Assembly: GCA_902515775.1 (NCBI GenBank)
Contig: CABXVU010000005.1
Location: forward strand, 1 to 64,000
Direction of reading: 5' to 3'
DNA: 64,000 nucleotides
From: an uncultured SAR86 cluster bacterium
GTDB lineage: Bacteria > Pseudomonadota > Gammaproteobacteria > Magnimaribacterales > D2472
Shown here: piece by piece, positions 9,415 through 19,987 of the stretch
Numbering within the stretch: position 1 is the first letter of the stretch
How the letters are laid out: every line of letters starts with the position of its first letter
Translations under genes and position numbers: made by a program
Notes under the pieces: generated by a model
The model's input: the letters and a program-made list of their open reading frames with translations, nothing else
Databases searched by the model: none
Told to the model about the DNA's origin: nothing

Positions 9415-11847
9415 TTAAAATTTACCTCTAAAGCTTATTCCAACTTCTTTTCCAGGGGCCCATAAAGCAAAGTGTGAACCAGGAACTAATGGTAAGTCTA
9501 ATAATTGCGTAGCTGTAACTTCATCAGTCACGTTTCTAGCAAATATTGATACTTCAAACCCATTAGAATGTTCAAGAGAAGCACTTACATTAACTTTAGT
9601 ATACTCTTCTGTGAATGCATTTGGATCGTTATCAGTATTTGAATAGACATCATCTTGATAGTTTGCATTTATCGAAAGAGTCATTTTCCAAGATTCAGCT
9701 ATGTCTTTGTAATAGTTAGCATACATTGATGCCGCAAGTTCTGGCGCATTGTTACCAGTTTGTCCAGCTTGATCTTGAAAACAACCGCTGCTATTAAAAT
9801 TAGCTAATCTATAAGCGACCTCTTGATCTGCAGTACAACCACCTATATATGCTCCATAAGCCATATCTAGTGTTGTAGCAGAACCACCGATAACAACACT
9901 ATCAGATGGATACCATGCAAACTCAGCCTCTACACCATCAATTTCTGATTCACCAGCATTAGAAACTTGGAAAGATGAACCATTGAAGATTGATACCTGC
10001 ATATCTGTGTAATCTGTTGAGAAGTAGGCAATACTTGCCCTTAGGTTACTTTCAGGAAATTGCATTTTTGCACCAATTTCTAATGTCTCAGCTTGCTCAG
10101 GCTCAAATTGAAAAGCCGGTCCAGGTGTTGATGAATTTATTTGAGGTGCATTTTCAGAACCATCAAATCCACCCATTTTATATCCTTCTGCAAAGCTTAA
10201 ATATAATCGAGTATTATCAGAATAATCATAAAGAACTTTCAAAGATGGTGTTGTGTGACTTTCTGATCTAGATTGGACAGGAAAGTTGTGTGGCTTTCTA
10301 TCAACTAAAGCACGAAAGACACCAAGTACCGGAGGAGCAAGAGTAAAGTTTTCTCTTCCAAGTCCACCAGGAGTTGCCGAGGAACTCATACCTTGAATAC
10401 TCTTAACATCTTTTTCATCTTCAGATAAACGAAGACCAGCTTTGATAGTCAACTTATCATTAACATAATACGTACCTTCTGCAAAGATAGATAAAGTTTC
10501 AGAGTTTTGGTCATTAGATGTATGTGTAGCAGCAAAATCCGCAGAAAATAATCCTCCAGTTTGAAGTGCAAAAATATTTGGGAGAGGGAATACTTGCCCA
10601 AAAAGTCCTCCAACAGACATGCCAAACATACCATCGTTAATGCCATCATAATGAATATCGTCGTAATAAAAACCAAGGATATATTCAAACTTATCATCAG
10701 CAGGAGAGGATATTGTTACTTCTTGCGTAATTGATTTAAAGTCAACATCATTATCGACTGCAATTAATGCAAGAGGTCCAAAATCTGCATCAAGTCCCCA
10801 TTTGTAATCATATACAGAATATGATGTTGTTGAAACTACAGTATGATCATTCCACATAGATGAGATTTTTAAGATTGCATTATTAGAATCAACTGTACCA
10901 CCAGTAGGATTTTGATAAATTGTATTATCTGTATAAGTTACACCAGGAACACCCGAAATTTGATTTGGGAAAAATGCATTAGTTATCAGCCAGTTTATGA
11001 CAGCACCTGTATAAGGAGGTGTTGCGGTAGCCATCGCAGGAAATGGTGCAGCAAGTTGATATTTATAAATACCAGCCTCTGAACCTTTTTTCTCAGTATT
11101 TAATGAAGATAATTTTAAGTTAACTTCCATATTATCTAATTCCCACAACATAGTAGCTCTGATTGCCTCAGATTCTGTTGCAGGGGCATCCTCATTCAAA
11201 TAAGCATTATAGACCCAACCATCTGATGATTCTTTTTGTGCAGCTATGCGCATTGCAAAAGTATCACTAAGTGGAATATTCATTGCTCCACTAAATTTTT
11301 TCGTGTTCCAATCAGGTACAAATTCCATTCGCCAATTACCTTCTTGATCACCGCCAATTTCAGGTGACTTACTTACCATATTAATAACACCGCCAATTGT
11401 ATTTTTACCGAATAAAACACCTTGTGTTCCTCTTAAAACTTCAACTCTTTCTATATCCATTAAAGGAGAAGTATATTGAGAACCTTGCGTTATTGGCATT
11501 CCATCTATGAATGTTGTTATTGATTGTGAAAATCCTTTATTAGTACCAGACCCTATACCTCTCATATAAACATTCCATTCTCCGGCACCTTTTGAAATAT
11601 GTAATCCAGGTATGTACTCGCTGAGATGTTTCATTGATGTTACACCTCTTGTTTCTATCATTTCATCAGATAAAACTTGAATAGAAATAGGTACTTCTGA
11701 TAAGCCTTCCTCTTTTTTCTGTGCTGTAACAACAACTTCTTCAAGCCTTGAATCTGACATGCTTTGGGCAAAAATATCTTCACTAACTAGTGATATAGCG
11801 CCCAATAATAAAATTGATGAAAATAGCTTATTTTTATAACTAAACAT
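9415..11847 (-). CDS. TonB-dependent receptor
   Basis: Signal peptide, plug domain (RLEEVVVTAQKKEEGLSEVPISIQVLSDEMIETRGV...VEVLRGTQGVLFGKNTIGGVINMVSK), C-terminal GKF. Start MFSYKNKLF preferred, preceded by a GGGGGG/AGG-rich RBS. Confidence 0.93.
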   Translation of the reverse strand: MFSYKNKLFSSILLLGAISLVSEDIFAQSMSDSRLEEVVVTAQKKEEGLSEVPISIQVLSDEMIETRGVTSMKHLSEYIPGLHISKGAGEWNVYMRGIGSGTNKGFSQSITTFIDGMPITQGSQYTSPLMDIERVEVLRGTQGVLFGKNTIGGVINMVSKSPEIGGDQEGNWRMEFVPDWNTKKFSGAMNIPLSDTFAMRIAAQKESSDGWVYNAYLNEDAPATESEAIRATMLWELDNMEVNLKLSSLNTEKKGSEAGIYKYQLAAPFPAMATATPPYTGAVINWLITNAFFPNQISGVPGVTYTDNTIYQNPTGGTVDSNNAILKISSMWNDHTVVSTTSYSVYDYKWGLDADFGPLALIAVDNDVDFKSITQEVTISSPADDKFEYILGFYYDDIHYDGINDGMFGMSVGGLFGQVFPLPNIFALQTGGLFSADFAATHTSNDQNSETLSIFAEGTYYVNDKLTIKAGLRLSEDEKDVKSIQGMSSSATPGGLGRENFTLAPPVLGVFRALVDRKPHNFPVQSRSESHTTPSLKVLYDYSDNTRLYLSFAEGYKMGGFDGSENAPQINSSTPGPAFQFEPEQAETLEIGAKMQFPESNLRASIAYFSTDYTDMQVSIFNGSSFQVSNAGESEIDGVEAEFAWYPSDSVVIGGSATTLDMAYGAYIGGCTADQEVAYRLANFNSSGCFQDQAGQTGNNAPELAASMYANYYKDIAESWKMTLSINANYQDDVYSNTDNDPNAFTEEYTKVNVSASLEHSNGFEVSIFARNVTDEVTATQLLDLPLVPGSHFALWAPGKEVGISFRGKF

Positions 11848-11885
11848 TAGATTTCCCCCCAAAGGATTAATATATTTAAATATCT

Positions 11886-11899
11886 TAACCAGTTGGTTA
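11886..11899. promoter_or_regulatory. Candidate TetR-type operator TAACCAGTTGGTTA
   Basis: 6-bp perfect inverted repeat with 2-nt spacer, 39 nt upstream of the TonB receptor start in a divergent intergenic region. Confidence 0.55.
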
Positions 11900-11981
11900 G
11901 TTATATGCAATTAAATTCTAGAATTTATAAAAGTAAATAATTCTATTTATTTTATGCAAAATATTAGCTAAATTTATTTTT

Positions 11982-11995
11982 TATACAGTTGGATA
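11982..11995. promoter_or_regulatory. Second copy of the candidate operator, TATACAGTTGGATA
   Basis: 11/14 identity to the site at 11886 and same TAnnCAnnTGnnTA pattern, in the same intergenic region upstream of the GST gene at 12043. Confidence 0.45.
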
Positions 11996-12042
11996 GAAAT
12001 ATTAAAATATGTTTTACTTAACCTTCATAAATTAATATAAAT

Positions 12043-12909
12043 ATGCACGATTTTGAATTATATGGGTATGGTGAATCGGTTGCGTCAAACATGGCAAGAG
12101 TCGCGTTGGCTGAAAAAAAAATTACTTATAAATACAATGTAATTTACCTTGAATCAAAGGGTGAGCACTTAACAAAAGAATATCAGTCATTAAATCCTAA
12201 AACATTTGTTCCAACGCTGATAGATAACGGTAAGCCCATTCCAGATAGCATTAAAATAATGAGACATATTGATAATTTGTTTCCTGAGACTGGTGAAAGA
12301 TTATTTCCCTCAGATCCATTGCTTAAAATCCAATTAGAAAATATTCTTGAAGAAGTTTCTTTAAGCGAAGACAAAGAGTTGGGATCAACTTTTGGAACCG
12401 TTTGTGGGGGAGTTTCAATGGAGGTTCTTGCAAACCTTCTTTGTAAGAGACCCTTGCTGAATGTAATTTGGGACTACGCAACCAAGCACCCAGATAGGGG
12501 TAGAGCGCCTAAGTTTATTCTTGTTAGATTATTGGGTAAACCCCCAACTGCACTTTATAAAAAATTTGTTCTAAATTTAGCAAATCATATTCTGACAATT
12601 GAAGACTTTCTCTCTCATAGAAAAGATTTTATGCTTGGTGAATCCTACTCAGCAGCTGATTGTTGTATGACATCATTGCTACATAGAGTAAATGAAGTTA
12701 GATTCGGAAGCCTGCTAGAAAGTGATAAATTGCCAAATCTAAAAAAATATTGGAAAATTATTTCAAGTAGGCCAAGTTATAAAGAGGGTATTATTGATTA
12801 TCAAACAGGTGAATGGGCACCAGAGATTGAAAAATTATATGGAAATGGGCCCAATACATACAACGACCTATTATGGTCAGAAATTAATAAATTGTTAAAG
12901 GAGAAATAG
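12043..12909 (+). CDS. Glutathione S-transferase family protein (paralog-like to 7508-8371)
   Basis: FELYGYGESVASNMARVALAEKKITYKYNVIYLE...LNPKTFVPTLIDNGKPIPDSIKIMRHID; similar length and layout to the first GST. Confidence 0.78.
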   Translation: MHDFELYGYGESVASNMARVALAEKKITYKYNVIYLESKGEHLTKEYQSLNPKTFVPTLIDNGKPIPDSIKIMRHIDNLFPETGERLFPSDPLLKIQLENILEEVSLSEDKELGSTFGTVCGGVSMEVLANLLCKRPLLNVIWDYATKHPDRGRAPKFILVRLLGKPPTALYKKFVLNLANHILTIEDFLSHRKDFMLGESYSAADCCMTSLLHRVNEVRFGSLLESDKLPNLKKYWKIISSRPSYKEGIIDYQTGEWAPEIEKLYGNGPNTYNDLLWSEINKLLKEK

Positions 12910-12910
12910 A

Positions 12911-14014
12911 ATGTCTGAACCGATATGTAAAGTAGCTGATATTATTTATGTAAGATTTGAACTAATAGAATTTGAAGCTCAAAAAAAGTATTTTAATCAT
13001 TTTGGACTCATGCTTGCCCACGAAGATGATAATAGTATATTTTTTAGAGGTTCTGGAACGAGTCCTTATGTTTATGTTGCTACCAAAGGTAAAGAAAATA
13101 AATACATTGGAACAGCATATAAAGCTAACGAATATTCTGATCTTGAGGCTCTATCAAAAGAATTTAATGTCGACATAGTTGAAAATAAAGAGCCAGGTGG
13201 TGGTCACAAAGTTACTATAACTGATCCAGACGGTATAGAAATCGAGATCTGTCATGGGATGACCCCTGCAGAGCCTATGGCTGTTGTATCTAAAGTTTTA
13301 AATACCGGACAATCCAAGCAAAGAGAAAATGAACTTCAACGATTTGGTAAAGCATCAGCTGAATGGGAAGTTCAAGGAGATAAATGGATCTATAAACTTA
13401 AATCAAATGTTAAAAGACTAGGACATACAGCGATTAATGTAAGAGATGCAAAAGCATCTGTAGACTGGTATTCAAATGTTTTAGGATTTTTAATCAGTGA
13501 TGATGTTTTAGGTCCAGATGGAAACTCTATTGGTGCTTTTATGCGTTGTGATCAAGGTGATAAAGCTGTAGATCATCACACAATTAATAATATTCAATTA
13601 CCAGGTGATGAATATCCTGGTCCATATGGTCACTCAGGATATGAGGTGACTGATTCTGTAGATGATTTGATGGCTGGACACTATCATTTAACTACCCTTA
13701 ATGAGTATTATCATGAATGGGGTATCGGCAGACATTTATTAGGTAGTCAGATGTATGATTATTGGAGAGATACTCATGGATTTACTCATGAACACTGGAC
13801 TGATGGTGATTTATTAGATGCATCTATACCAGAAAATAAGGCTTCTTTTAGAGATGTTGTAATGGCTCAATATGGGCCTATGACTCCATCAACATTTGGT
13901 GTAACAATGCCAGTTGATCAAATTGATAAAGTTAGAGCGGAACAACCTCCGCTATCTGCACTTATTAAAGAAATGGAAAAAGCTGCTCAATTGTCAGAAT
14001 CTAACAATGACTGA
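12911..14014 (+). CDS. VOC-superfamily extradiol-type dioxygenase (two VOC modules)
   Basis: RLGHTAINVRDAKASVDWYSNVLGF...GYEVTDSVDDL...WGIGRHLLGSQMYDYWRDTHGFTHEHWTDGD; DPDGIEIEICHG in first half. Confidence 0.78.
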   Translation: MSEPICKVADIIYVRFELIEFEAQKKYFNHFGLMLAHEDDNSIFFRGSGTSPYVYVATKGKENKYIGTAYKANEYSDLEALSKEFNVDIVENKEPGGGHKVTITDPDGIEIEICHGMTPAEPMAVVSKVLNTGQSKQRENELQRFGKASAEWEVQGDKWIYKLKSNVKRLGHTAINVRDAKASVDWYSNVLGFLISDDVLGPDGNSIGAFMRCDQGDKAVDHHTINNIQLPGDEYPGPYGHSGYEVTDSVDDLMAGHYHLTTLNEYYHEWGIGRHLLGSQMYDYWRDTHGFTHEHWTDGDLLDASIPENKASFRDVVMAQYGPMTPSTFGVTMPVDQIDKVRAEQPPLSALIKEMEKAAQLSESNND

Positions 14015-14669
14015 ACTTACAAATGAACAAAAAAAAGCTATAGCTGATGCTCAAGCAACCTTCGAAGATATAAAAAATACTAACGAGCCTCTAAATAAAA
14101 AGCAATTAGATTTACTTTTTGGACAAGCCAGAAGCATGAATGGATGGCAGGATAAAGAAGTGTCAGATGATACGGTTAAATCTTTATATGAATTAACTAA
14201 AATGGGTCCTACTAGCACAAATTGCTGTCCTGGGCGTTTCATATTCATCAAATCTCAAGAACAGAAAGAGAAACTAGAGCCAGCATTGCTTCCAAATAAT
14301 GTGCCAAAAGTTATGTCTGCTCCTGTGATCGCTATTATTGGCTATGATCTAGACTTTTCAGATCATATGACAAAATTATTTCCTCACATGGATGTTGCTC
14401 CTATGTATAAAGGTAATGATGAAATGAATGTTTCAACTGCTTTTCGAAATAGTAGCTTGCAGGGAGCCTATTTAATGATGGTTGCCAGAGCAATTGGGCT
14501 AGATTGCGGACCAATGTCTGGGTTTAATAATCAATTAGTTGACGAGACGTTTTTTTCTGACACAAATATAAAATCTAATTTTTTATGTTGTATAGGGTAT
14601 GGTGACTCTTCCAAGATTTTTCAGAGGTTACCTAGATTAGATTTTAATGAAGTTTGTAAGATTATTTAG
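14007..14669 (+). CDS. Nitroreductase-family protein, RutE/malonic semialdehyde reductase-like
   Basis: LYELTKMGPTSTNCCPGRFIFIKSQEQKEKL...APVIAIIGYDLDF...GLDCGPMSGFNN. ATG at 14007 overlaps the previous stop by 8 nt; track start 13914 is unlikely. Confidence 0.8.
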   Translation: MTELTNEQKKAIADAQATFEDIKNTNEPLNKKQLDLLFGQARSMNGWQDKEVSDDTVKSLYELTKMGPTSTNCCPGRFIFIKSQEQKEKLEPALLPNNVPKVMSAPVIAIIGYDLDFSDHMTKLFPHMDVAPMYKGNDEMNVSTAFRNSSLQGAYLMMVARAIGLDCGPMSGFNNQLVDETFFSDTNIKSNFLCCIGYGDSSKIFQRLPRLDFNEVCKII

Positions 14670-16218
14670 AGGCTCTGAGTTTTCTAATTGAAAATAACAA
14701 ACTAATTAGGAACAAAATAAGTCCAAGCCAATAGTATTTAAAGGCTTGAATCAAGACCCAAACCATTATGAAAAATCCTTCAATCCTAGAGGGATATTCT
14801 TTTATGTCATAGTCCATTTCCAGCCATGGTGATCCAATTGTAGGGCCTCCCTCAGTATCTCCATAACGATAAAAGTGGGCTGGATTAATTAGAGGTATTA
14901 CCTCTCTTTGTTTCATGTCAATCATGGTGGTTTTCATTGAGTTAAATACCTCTACTTCAATCTCAGACAAATCTTTTGATTCAAACGGATCATCATTGAC
15001 ATTAAATAACGAATAAGTGCCTTCTACATCAAGCATTACTGGTTTTCTAAAATGCAACTTCCATTTATCATTAAACAAAGCTCGTTCATCAAATACTATT
15101 TTTGTTCCAACAAAATCATTATTTGGAGCTACAACATCACCGGTGATTAAATTTTGCCATTTGTCAGTTCCATCGAAGACTATTTGTTCGCTGACTTCTA
15201 TTTCTGCTGCTGATAACAAGGTTGGAAGTAGGTCCTGAACAAATATGTATTGATCACTTTTTGAGTTATCTAAAACTCCCTTCCACATGATGCTTGCAGG
15301 AACCCTTATACCTCCCTCGCGAGCGGAAGTTTTACTTCCAACTAGACCGGCTGTGCTTCCTCTAGCTTTTATCAAGCCGGGCGCTAGGACAGCAATGATA
15401 GGATTTATATCAAATACTGGACCATTATCACTAAAAAAAACTATTATTGTTTCCTCTAAAATTCCTTGATCTCCAATTGCACGAATTATTTTTCCAATTT
15501 CAATATCTAAAGCATTAACATTAGCTGCGTATGCTCTATCTAATGGATCTTCAATATAATTAAATAATTCTATATTTTTCTCAGGAGCTTGTATTGGAGT
15601 ATGGGGAGCGTTAAAAGCAACATAAAGAAAAAGAGGGCGCTTTGGATCTTTGGTTTTAATAATTCTGACTGCTTCATTTGCTATAAGCTCTGTAGAATAC
15701 CCATCTTCGTAAAGAGGCTCCTCATTTCTATGCCAATCTAATCTTGATGTATGAACATGATCAAAGTATCCAATCCCTCCAAGCATATGCCCATAGCTTT
15801 GCTCAAAACCTCTGTTTGTTGGCCAATATTCTTCTAAATGCATTCCTAAATGCCATTTACCCGATAGAGCTGTTTGATAGCCTGCTTCTTTAAAAAACTG
15901 CGGCATTATTTTTAAATCTATCGGGAGTCCATATTGCTCAGCAGTAGGATTTGCTAGAGGCCTAATAATCCCATGATTAAATATGTGAAGACCTGTTAAT
16001 AATGATGCTCTTGTTGGACTGCAAACAGGAGATGCATAAAATCTATTAAGCTCTAAACCATTTTTAGCTAGTGCATCTATGTTTGGGGTTGGAATATGCC
16101 CTCCATGATATGAGACATCACCCCAGCCCAGGTCATCTGTTAAAATTATAATTACATTTGGTTTTGAGTATATTGATACACTCAAAAATATTGTTAAGAG
16201 TATATATATCCTTCTCAT
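14662..16218 (-). CDS. Type I sulfatase, secreted, with C-terminal TM segment
   Basis: Signal peptide then PNVIIILTDDLGWGDVSYHGG; C-x-P-x-R motif VCSPTRASLLTG; GKWHLG; FFSDNGP. Confidence 0.93.
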   Translation of the reverse strand: MRRIYILLTIFLSVSIYSKPNVIIILTDDLGWGDVSYHGGHIPTPNIDALAKNGLELNRFYASPVCSPTRASLLTGLHIFNHGIIRPLANPTAEQYGLPIDLKIMPQFFKEAGYQTALSGKWHLGMHLEEYWPTNRGFEQSYGHMLGGIGYFDHVHTSRLDWHRNEEPLYEDGYSTELIANEAVRIIKTKDPKRPLFLYVAFNAPHTPIQAPEKNIELFNYIEDPLDRAYAANVNALDIEIGKIIRAIGDQGILEETIIVFFSDNGPVFDINPIIAVLAPGLIKARGSTAGLVGSKTSAREGGIRVPASIMWKGVLDNSKSDQYIFVQDLLPTLLSAAEIEVSEQIVFDGTDKWQNLITGDVVAPNNDFVGTKIVFDERALFNDKWKLHFRKPVMLDVEGTYSLFNVNDDPFESKDLSEIEVEVFNSMKTTMIDMKQREVIPLINPAHFYRYGDTEGGPTIGSPWLEMDYDIKEYPSRIEGFFIMVWVLIQAFKYYWLGLILFLISLLFSIRKLRASK

Positions 16219-16802
16219 TTAAGGTGTTTTTTTATTCCTAATTCTCGAGCCTCAAAAAATAACTTCATAAATTCAGACATATCCTTTTGAGATAATTTTA
16301 AAATTTCACTAATGTAGGGCTTCATTGCAGCTAATCCAAATTCTAGAACCATCACCAAAGCTACTGCGGCTTTTAACTCAGATGTTGGTTTCTTAGCACC
16401 TGACATTTTTGTTAACTGATTTAAGGTTTTAATTGATTGTGATAAGTCAGAATCAACTTGAACTTTTACCAAATCTATTTGCCCATCCAAGACAGCTCTA
16501 ATTATTGCTTTAAAGTAATTGTCGGTTATTTCAGATAAAGGCTCATTTCCTAACCTATCAGCTCCAATTTTTCGCCTCTCTAATTGTTCAATGTGTTCAA
16601 AGGCTAATTGTTTATACGTGGCTTCTAAAAGACCTTGCTTACCACCAAAATAATGATGAATTTGAGCATGATTTACGTTAGCATGTTCTGCTATATCCCT
16701 TATTGATAATTGATTGGGGCCAATTGAACCTACAAGCTCGGCTGCAGAGTTAATTAGCTGTTTTTCAACATTAGCCCTTCCTTTGACGCTTGTTTTTTTC
16801 AT
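16215..16802 (-). CDS. TetR/AcrR family transcriptional regulator
   Basis: LINSAAELVGSIGPNQLSIRDIAEHANVNHAQIHHYFGGKQGLLEATYKQL HTH. Confidence 0.93.
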   Translation of the reverse strand: MKKTSVKGRANVEKQLINSAAELVGSIGPNQLSIRDIAEHANVNHAQIHHYFGGKQGLLEATYKQLAFEHIEQLERRKIGADRLGNEPLSEITDNYFKAIIRAVLDGQIDLVKVQVDSDLSQSIKTLNQLTKMSGAKKPTSELKAAVALVMVLEFGLAAMKPYISEILKLSQKDMSEFMKLFFEARELGIKKHLK

Positions 16803-16811
16803 ATCTAAACT

Positions 16812-18389
16812 TTAAATTTTTAGATCATTATGTAGCTTCTTTGTAAGATTTTCGACTTTCAGTAACATATCTTCATTATCACAACAGCCATAAACATGCT
16901 TATCAGGTCTTATTATTACAGCTGATACATTATTTGAAGATGCCCAACTAGACAATTTTCCATCACTCATGAATGGATGATTGATATCAAGAATGTGGAT
17001 ATTATTATTATAAAAATTCAATGCATCAATTCCCAATAAATCTTCCATTAGGGATTCTCTCTCATCAAAAACCAATAGGGAAAAAGACTCGCCAATAAAT
17101 TGGTCAAACTGCTTGTCATCCAACTTGATGCCAACGTCAGGTTGAGGAATGATAACTCCATTGATTTCGTTGGGATATAAATCATTGTCCATTATTCCCT
17201 GATGAAATTTCCAACTATACTGGAATTTTAATGCAGATAATGCTTTAGGAAATTTTTTGGCAAACATAAAAAACATATCTCTAAAAAAAGCTTTCAACCT
17301 ATCCTGACTGCCAATTACATCTCCTTGTTTTATAGCAGTTTTAATCATAAAATCGTTTACTTCTCTGCGCTCATCATTAAATGAATCTAATATATTTTTA
17401 TTAAATTCACCATCCCTTACACCAGCGAGTTTCCAACATAAGTTATATGCATCTTTTATCCCTTGGCATAGCCCCTGTCCAAGAAAGGGAGGAGTTTGAT
17501 GCGCAGCGTCTCCTATTAAAAAAGAATTTTTAACTCTGAATTGATTAACTAATAAACCATGAAACGTATATTTGCTAGATCTAATCAATTTTCCGCTGTT
17601 TACATCAATCTCAGGGTTTAGTCTCCAAATATGAGGACGCATAAAATTTCTAATATTTTCTTCACTTTCAAGTTTCTCAATATCATCATCTGGATTGATT
17701 TTAAACTCCCATCTAACGTGATTGTCTGTAATCGGTAGAAGGGTAGTGGGTCTTTTATAATCACAAATTTGATATCTTGATCTATCAAGAATTTCGAACT
17801 TGTCATCAACAAAGTAATCAACTACAACCCAATCTTGATCACAGTTGTAATCATGCATTTTAATGTCGAGACTTTTTCTTATAAAACTATCAGCTCCATC
17901 AGAGCCAATTAAATATGTAGAGCTGAAATTAGATTTTTCATTAGTAGTATTATTTATTACTTCAAAATTATTTATATCATCTAATGCTTCCAGGGAACTT
18001 ACATATGAACCTAATTCAAATTGTATATTGCTATATTTGAGAGCATTGGTTCTTAGAATTTCTTCAAATTTTGGCTGATTAAACATTACTCCTTCATAGT
18101 AACCATTTAATTTTGGATGATCTTCAAAACCAACACTTAAAAGCTTTTTACCACTCCTGTTAATAAAATTTATTCCCATTATTGGGTCTATTATCTTTTC
18201 AATTTGATCAAATATTCCCATTGATTGAAATATTCTTTGAACTTGTCCATCAAAATGAACAGCCCTAGGAATATCCCATATCTCTTTCTTCGGCTCGACA
18301 ACTATAATATTGAAACCTTTTGATGCAAATATATTTGCGGCAGCAGCTCCAACAGGACCATATCCAATAATTGCTATATCAAAATGCAT
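16812..18389 (-). CDS. FAD-dependent aromatic-ring monooxygenase (MhpA-like)
   Basis: IAIIGYGPVGAAAANIFASKGFNIIVVEPKKEIWDIPRAVHFDGQVQRIFQ; FLIGDAAHQTPPFLGQGLCQGIKDAYNLCWKL FAD motif. Confidence 0.9.
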   Translation of the reverse strand: MHFDIAIIGYGPVGAAAANIFASKGFNIIVVEPKKEIWDIPRAVHFDGQVQRIFQSMGIFDQIEKIIDPIMGINFINRSGKKLLSVGFEDHPKLNGYYEGVMFNQPKFEEILRTNALKYSNIQFELGSYVSSLEALDDINNFEVINNTTNEKSNFSSTYLIGSDGADSFIRKSLDIKMHDYNCDQDWVVVDYFVDDKFEILDRSRYQICDYKRPTTLLPITDNHVRWEFKINPDDDIEKLESEENIRNFMRPHIWRLNPEIDVNSGKLIRSSKYTFHGLLVNQFRVKNSFLIGDAAHQTPPFLGQGLCQGIKDAYNLCWKLAGVRDGEFNKNILDSFNDERREVNDFMIKTAIKQGDVIGSQDRLKAFFRDMFFMFAKKFPKALSALKFQYSWKFHQGIMDNDLYPNEINGVIIPQPDVGIKLDDKQFDQFIGESFSLLVFDERESLMEDLLGIDALNFYNNNIHILDINHPFMSDGKLSSWASSNNVSAVIIRPDKHVYGCCDNEDMLLKVENLTKKLHNDLKI

Positions 18390-18419
18390 GGTTAATAAAA
18401 TTTTTAGATTGCTTTATTT

Positions 18420-18433
18420 TAGTCAGATGGCTA
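18420..18433. promoter_or_regulatory. Candidate operator TAGTCAGATGGCTA
   Basis: Fits TAnnCAnnTGnnTA; in the divergent region between the monooxygenase-TetR-sulfatase genes and the dehydrogenase operon. Confidence 0.45.
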
Positions 18434-18499
18434 GGATACGTAATATTCTGCATTATACAAATAATTGGCTATTATATATTTTAAATAAAAGAGAACATT

Positions 18500-19987
18500 A
18501 TGTACAAAGTTGATAATTATATAAATGGTAAAAGTTGTTCCATCTCAACTCAATCATCTCCAATAGTTAATCCATCATATGGTAGTGAAATAGGTCAAGT
18601 GCATTTTGCGACAAATGAAACTGCAAATTTAGCTGTGGAATCTGCATACAAAGCAGCTAAAAGTTGGTCAAAAACAGGATTAACTTATAGAGCTGAGCTT
18701 ATTCTTAAGTTTAGACAATACGTAATAGATAGATCATCTGAAATTATTAATATATGCATTAATGAAGCTGGTAAAACAAAGCCTGATGCTGAAGCAGAGT
18801 TAGATAGGGCTATTCAGGCACTTACTCATGTTGCTGGAATTCAGCATTTTTATCCTACACATTTCAGCCAAAATGTTGCAGGAGGAATTGATATTGCTGA
18901 CTTAAGATTCCCAATTGGAGTTGTTGCCGGTGTTGGTCCGTTTAATTTTCCAATTCTGATACCTATTCTTCACAGCTCCATGGCTTTGGTAACTGGTAAT
19001 ACTTATATAGCTAAACCAAGCGAGAAGGTACCCTCTATTTCAAGACTATATGCTGATATATATGAAGATATTGGATTACCAAATGGTTGTTTTAATGTCA
19101 TAAACGGCAATAAAGAAATAGTTGAGCTTCTTGTGCGTCATGAAAAGGTTAATGGTTTAGCATTTATTGGAAGCACTGTTGCTGCAAAAAGTCTTAAAAT
19201 TTTGGGTGTAGAACACAATACAAAAGTTCAAGCACTTGGTGGAGGTAAAAATCATATGATTGTCTTGCCAGATGCTGATCTAGATATGTCAGCTGATGCA
19301 GCTGTGTCTGCTAGTTTCGGTGCAGCTGGACAAAGATGTATGGCCGTTTCAGTTGTAGTCGCAGTAGGTGACATAGCTGATGAACTCTTGAACAAAATTA
19401 AAGAGAGAATGCCAAGTTTGGTCATGGGTGTTACTGATGACGATGAAACCCAATTAGGACCAGTCATCTCACAAGAAAATAAAGATAAAATTTACTCATT
19501 TATTGACAGTGCTGAACCCGATGGAGCAACTTTAGTTGTCGATGGAAGAATTAGATCCAATTCATTAGAAGGATGTTTTGTAGGTCCTACGTTAATAGAT
19601 AATGTTAAACCAGGCATGGCTGTCTACGAAAATGAAATTTTTGGGCCTGTATTATCCTTTGTCAGGGCTAAAACTTACGACGAAGCAATGAAAATCACTC
19701 ATTCGCATAATTTAGGGAATGGAGCTGCTTTATTTACACGTGATGGAGGAGTTGCAAAGAAATGGTCTGATGAGATTCAGGCTGGTTCAGTTGGCATAAA
19801 TGTACCAATTCCTTTACCAACTTACGCGCATAGTTTTGGTGGCTGGAAGGACAGTGGATTCTCCGAAACTAAAGCTTTTGGTCCAACATCAATTGAGTTT
19901 TATACCAAGACTAAATCCTTAACAACTCGTTGGCCAGATCCTGCTGATAGCAAAGTTGATTTGGGATTTCCAAGAAACGATAACTAA
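18500..19987 (+). CDS. CoA-acylating methylmalonate-semialdehyde dehydrogenase family protein
   Basis: PIVNPSYGSEIGQVHFATNETANLAVESAYKA, catalytic GAAGQRCMAVS, GPVISQENKDKIYSFID, NENEIFGPVLSF region. Confidence 0.9.
   Translation: MYKVDNYINGKSCSISTQSSPIVNPSYGSEIGQVHFATNETANLAVESAYKAAKSWSKTGLTYRAELILKFRQYVIDRSSEIINICINEAGKTKPDAEAELDRAIQALTHVAGIQHFYPTHFSQNVAGGIDIADLRFPIGVVAGVGPFNFPILIPILHSSMALVTGNTYIAKPSEKVPSISRLYADIYEDIGLPNGCFNVINGNKEIVELLVRHEKVNGLAFIGSTVAAKSLKILGVEHNTKVQALGGGKNHMIVLPDADLDMSADAAVSASFGAAGQRCMAVSVVVAVGDIADELLNKIKERMPSLVMGVTDDDETQLGPVISQENKDKIYSFIDSAEPDGATLVVDGRIRSNSLEGCFVGPTLIDNVKPGMAVYENEIFGPVLSFVRAKTYDEAMKITHSHNLGNGAALFTRDGGVAKKWSDEIQAGSVGINVPIPLPTYAHSFGGWKDSGFSETKAFGPTSIEFYTKTKSLTTRWPDPADSKVDLGFPRNDN

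Noticed and set aside
12972-13178. 68-aa plus-strand ORF inside the VOC dioxygenase gene
   Set aside because: Out-of-frame overlap with a well-supported CDS.
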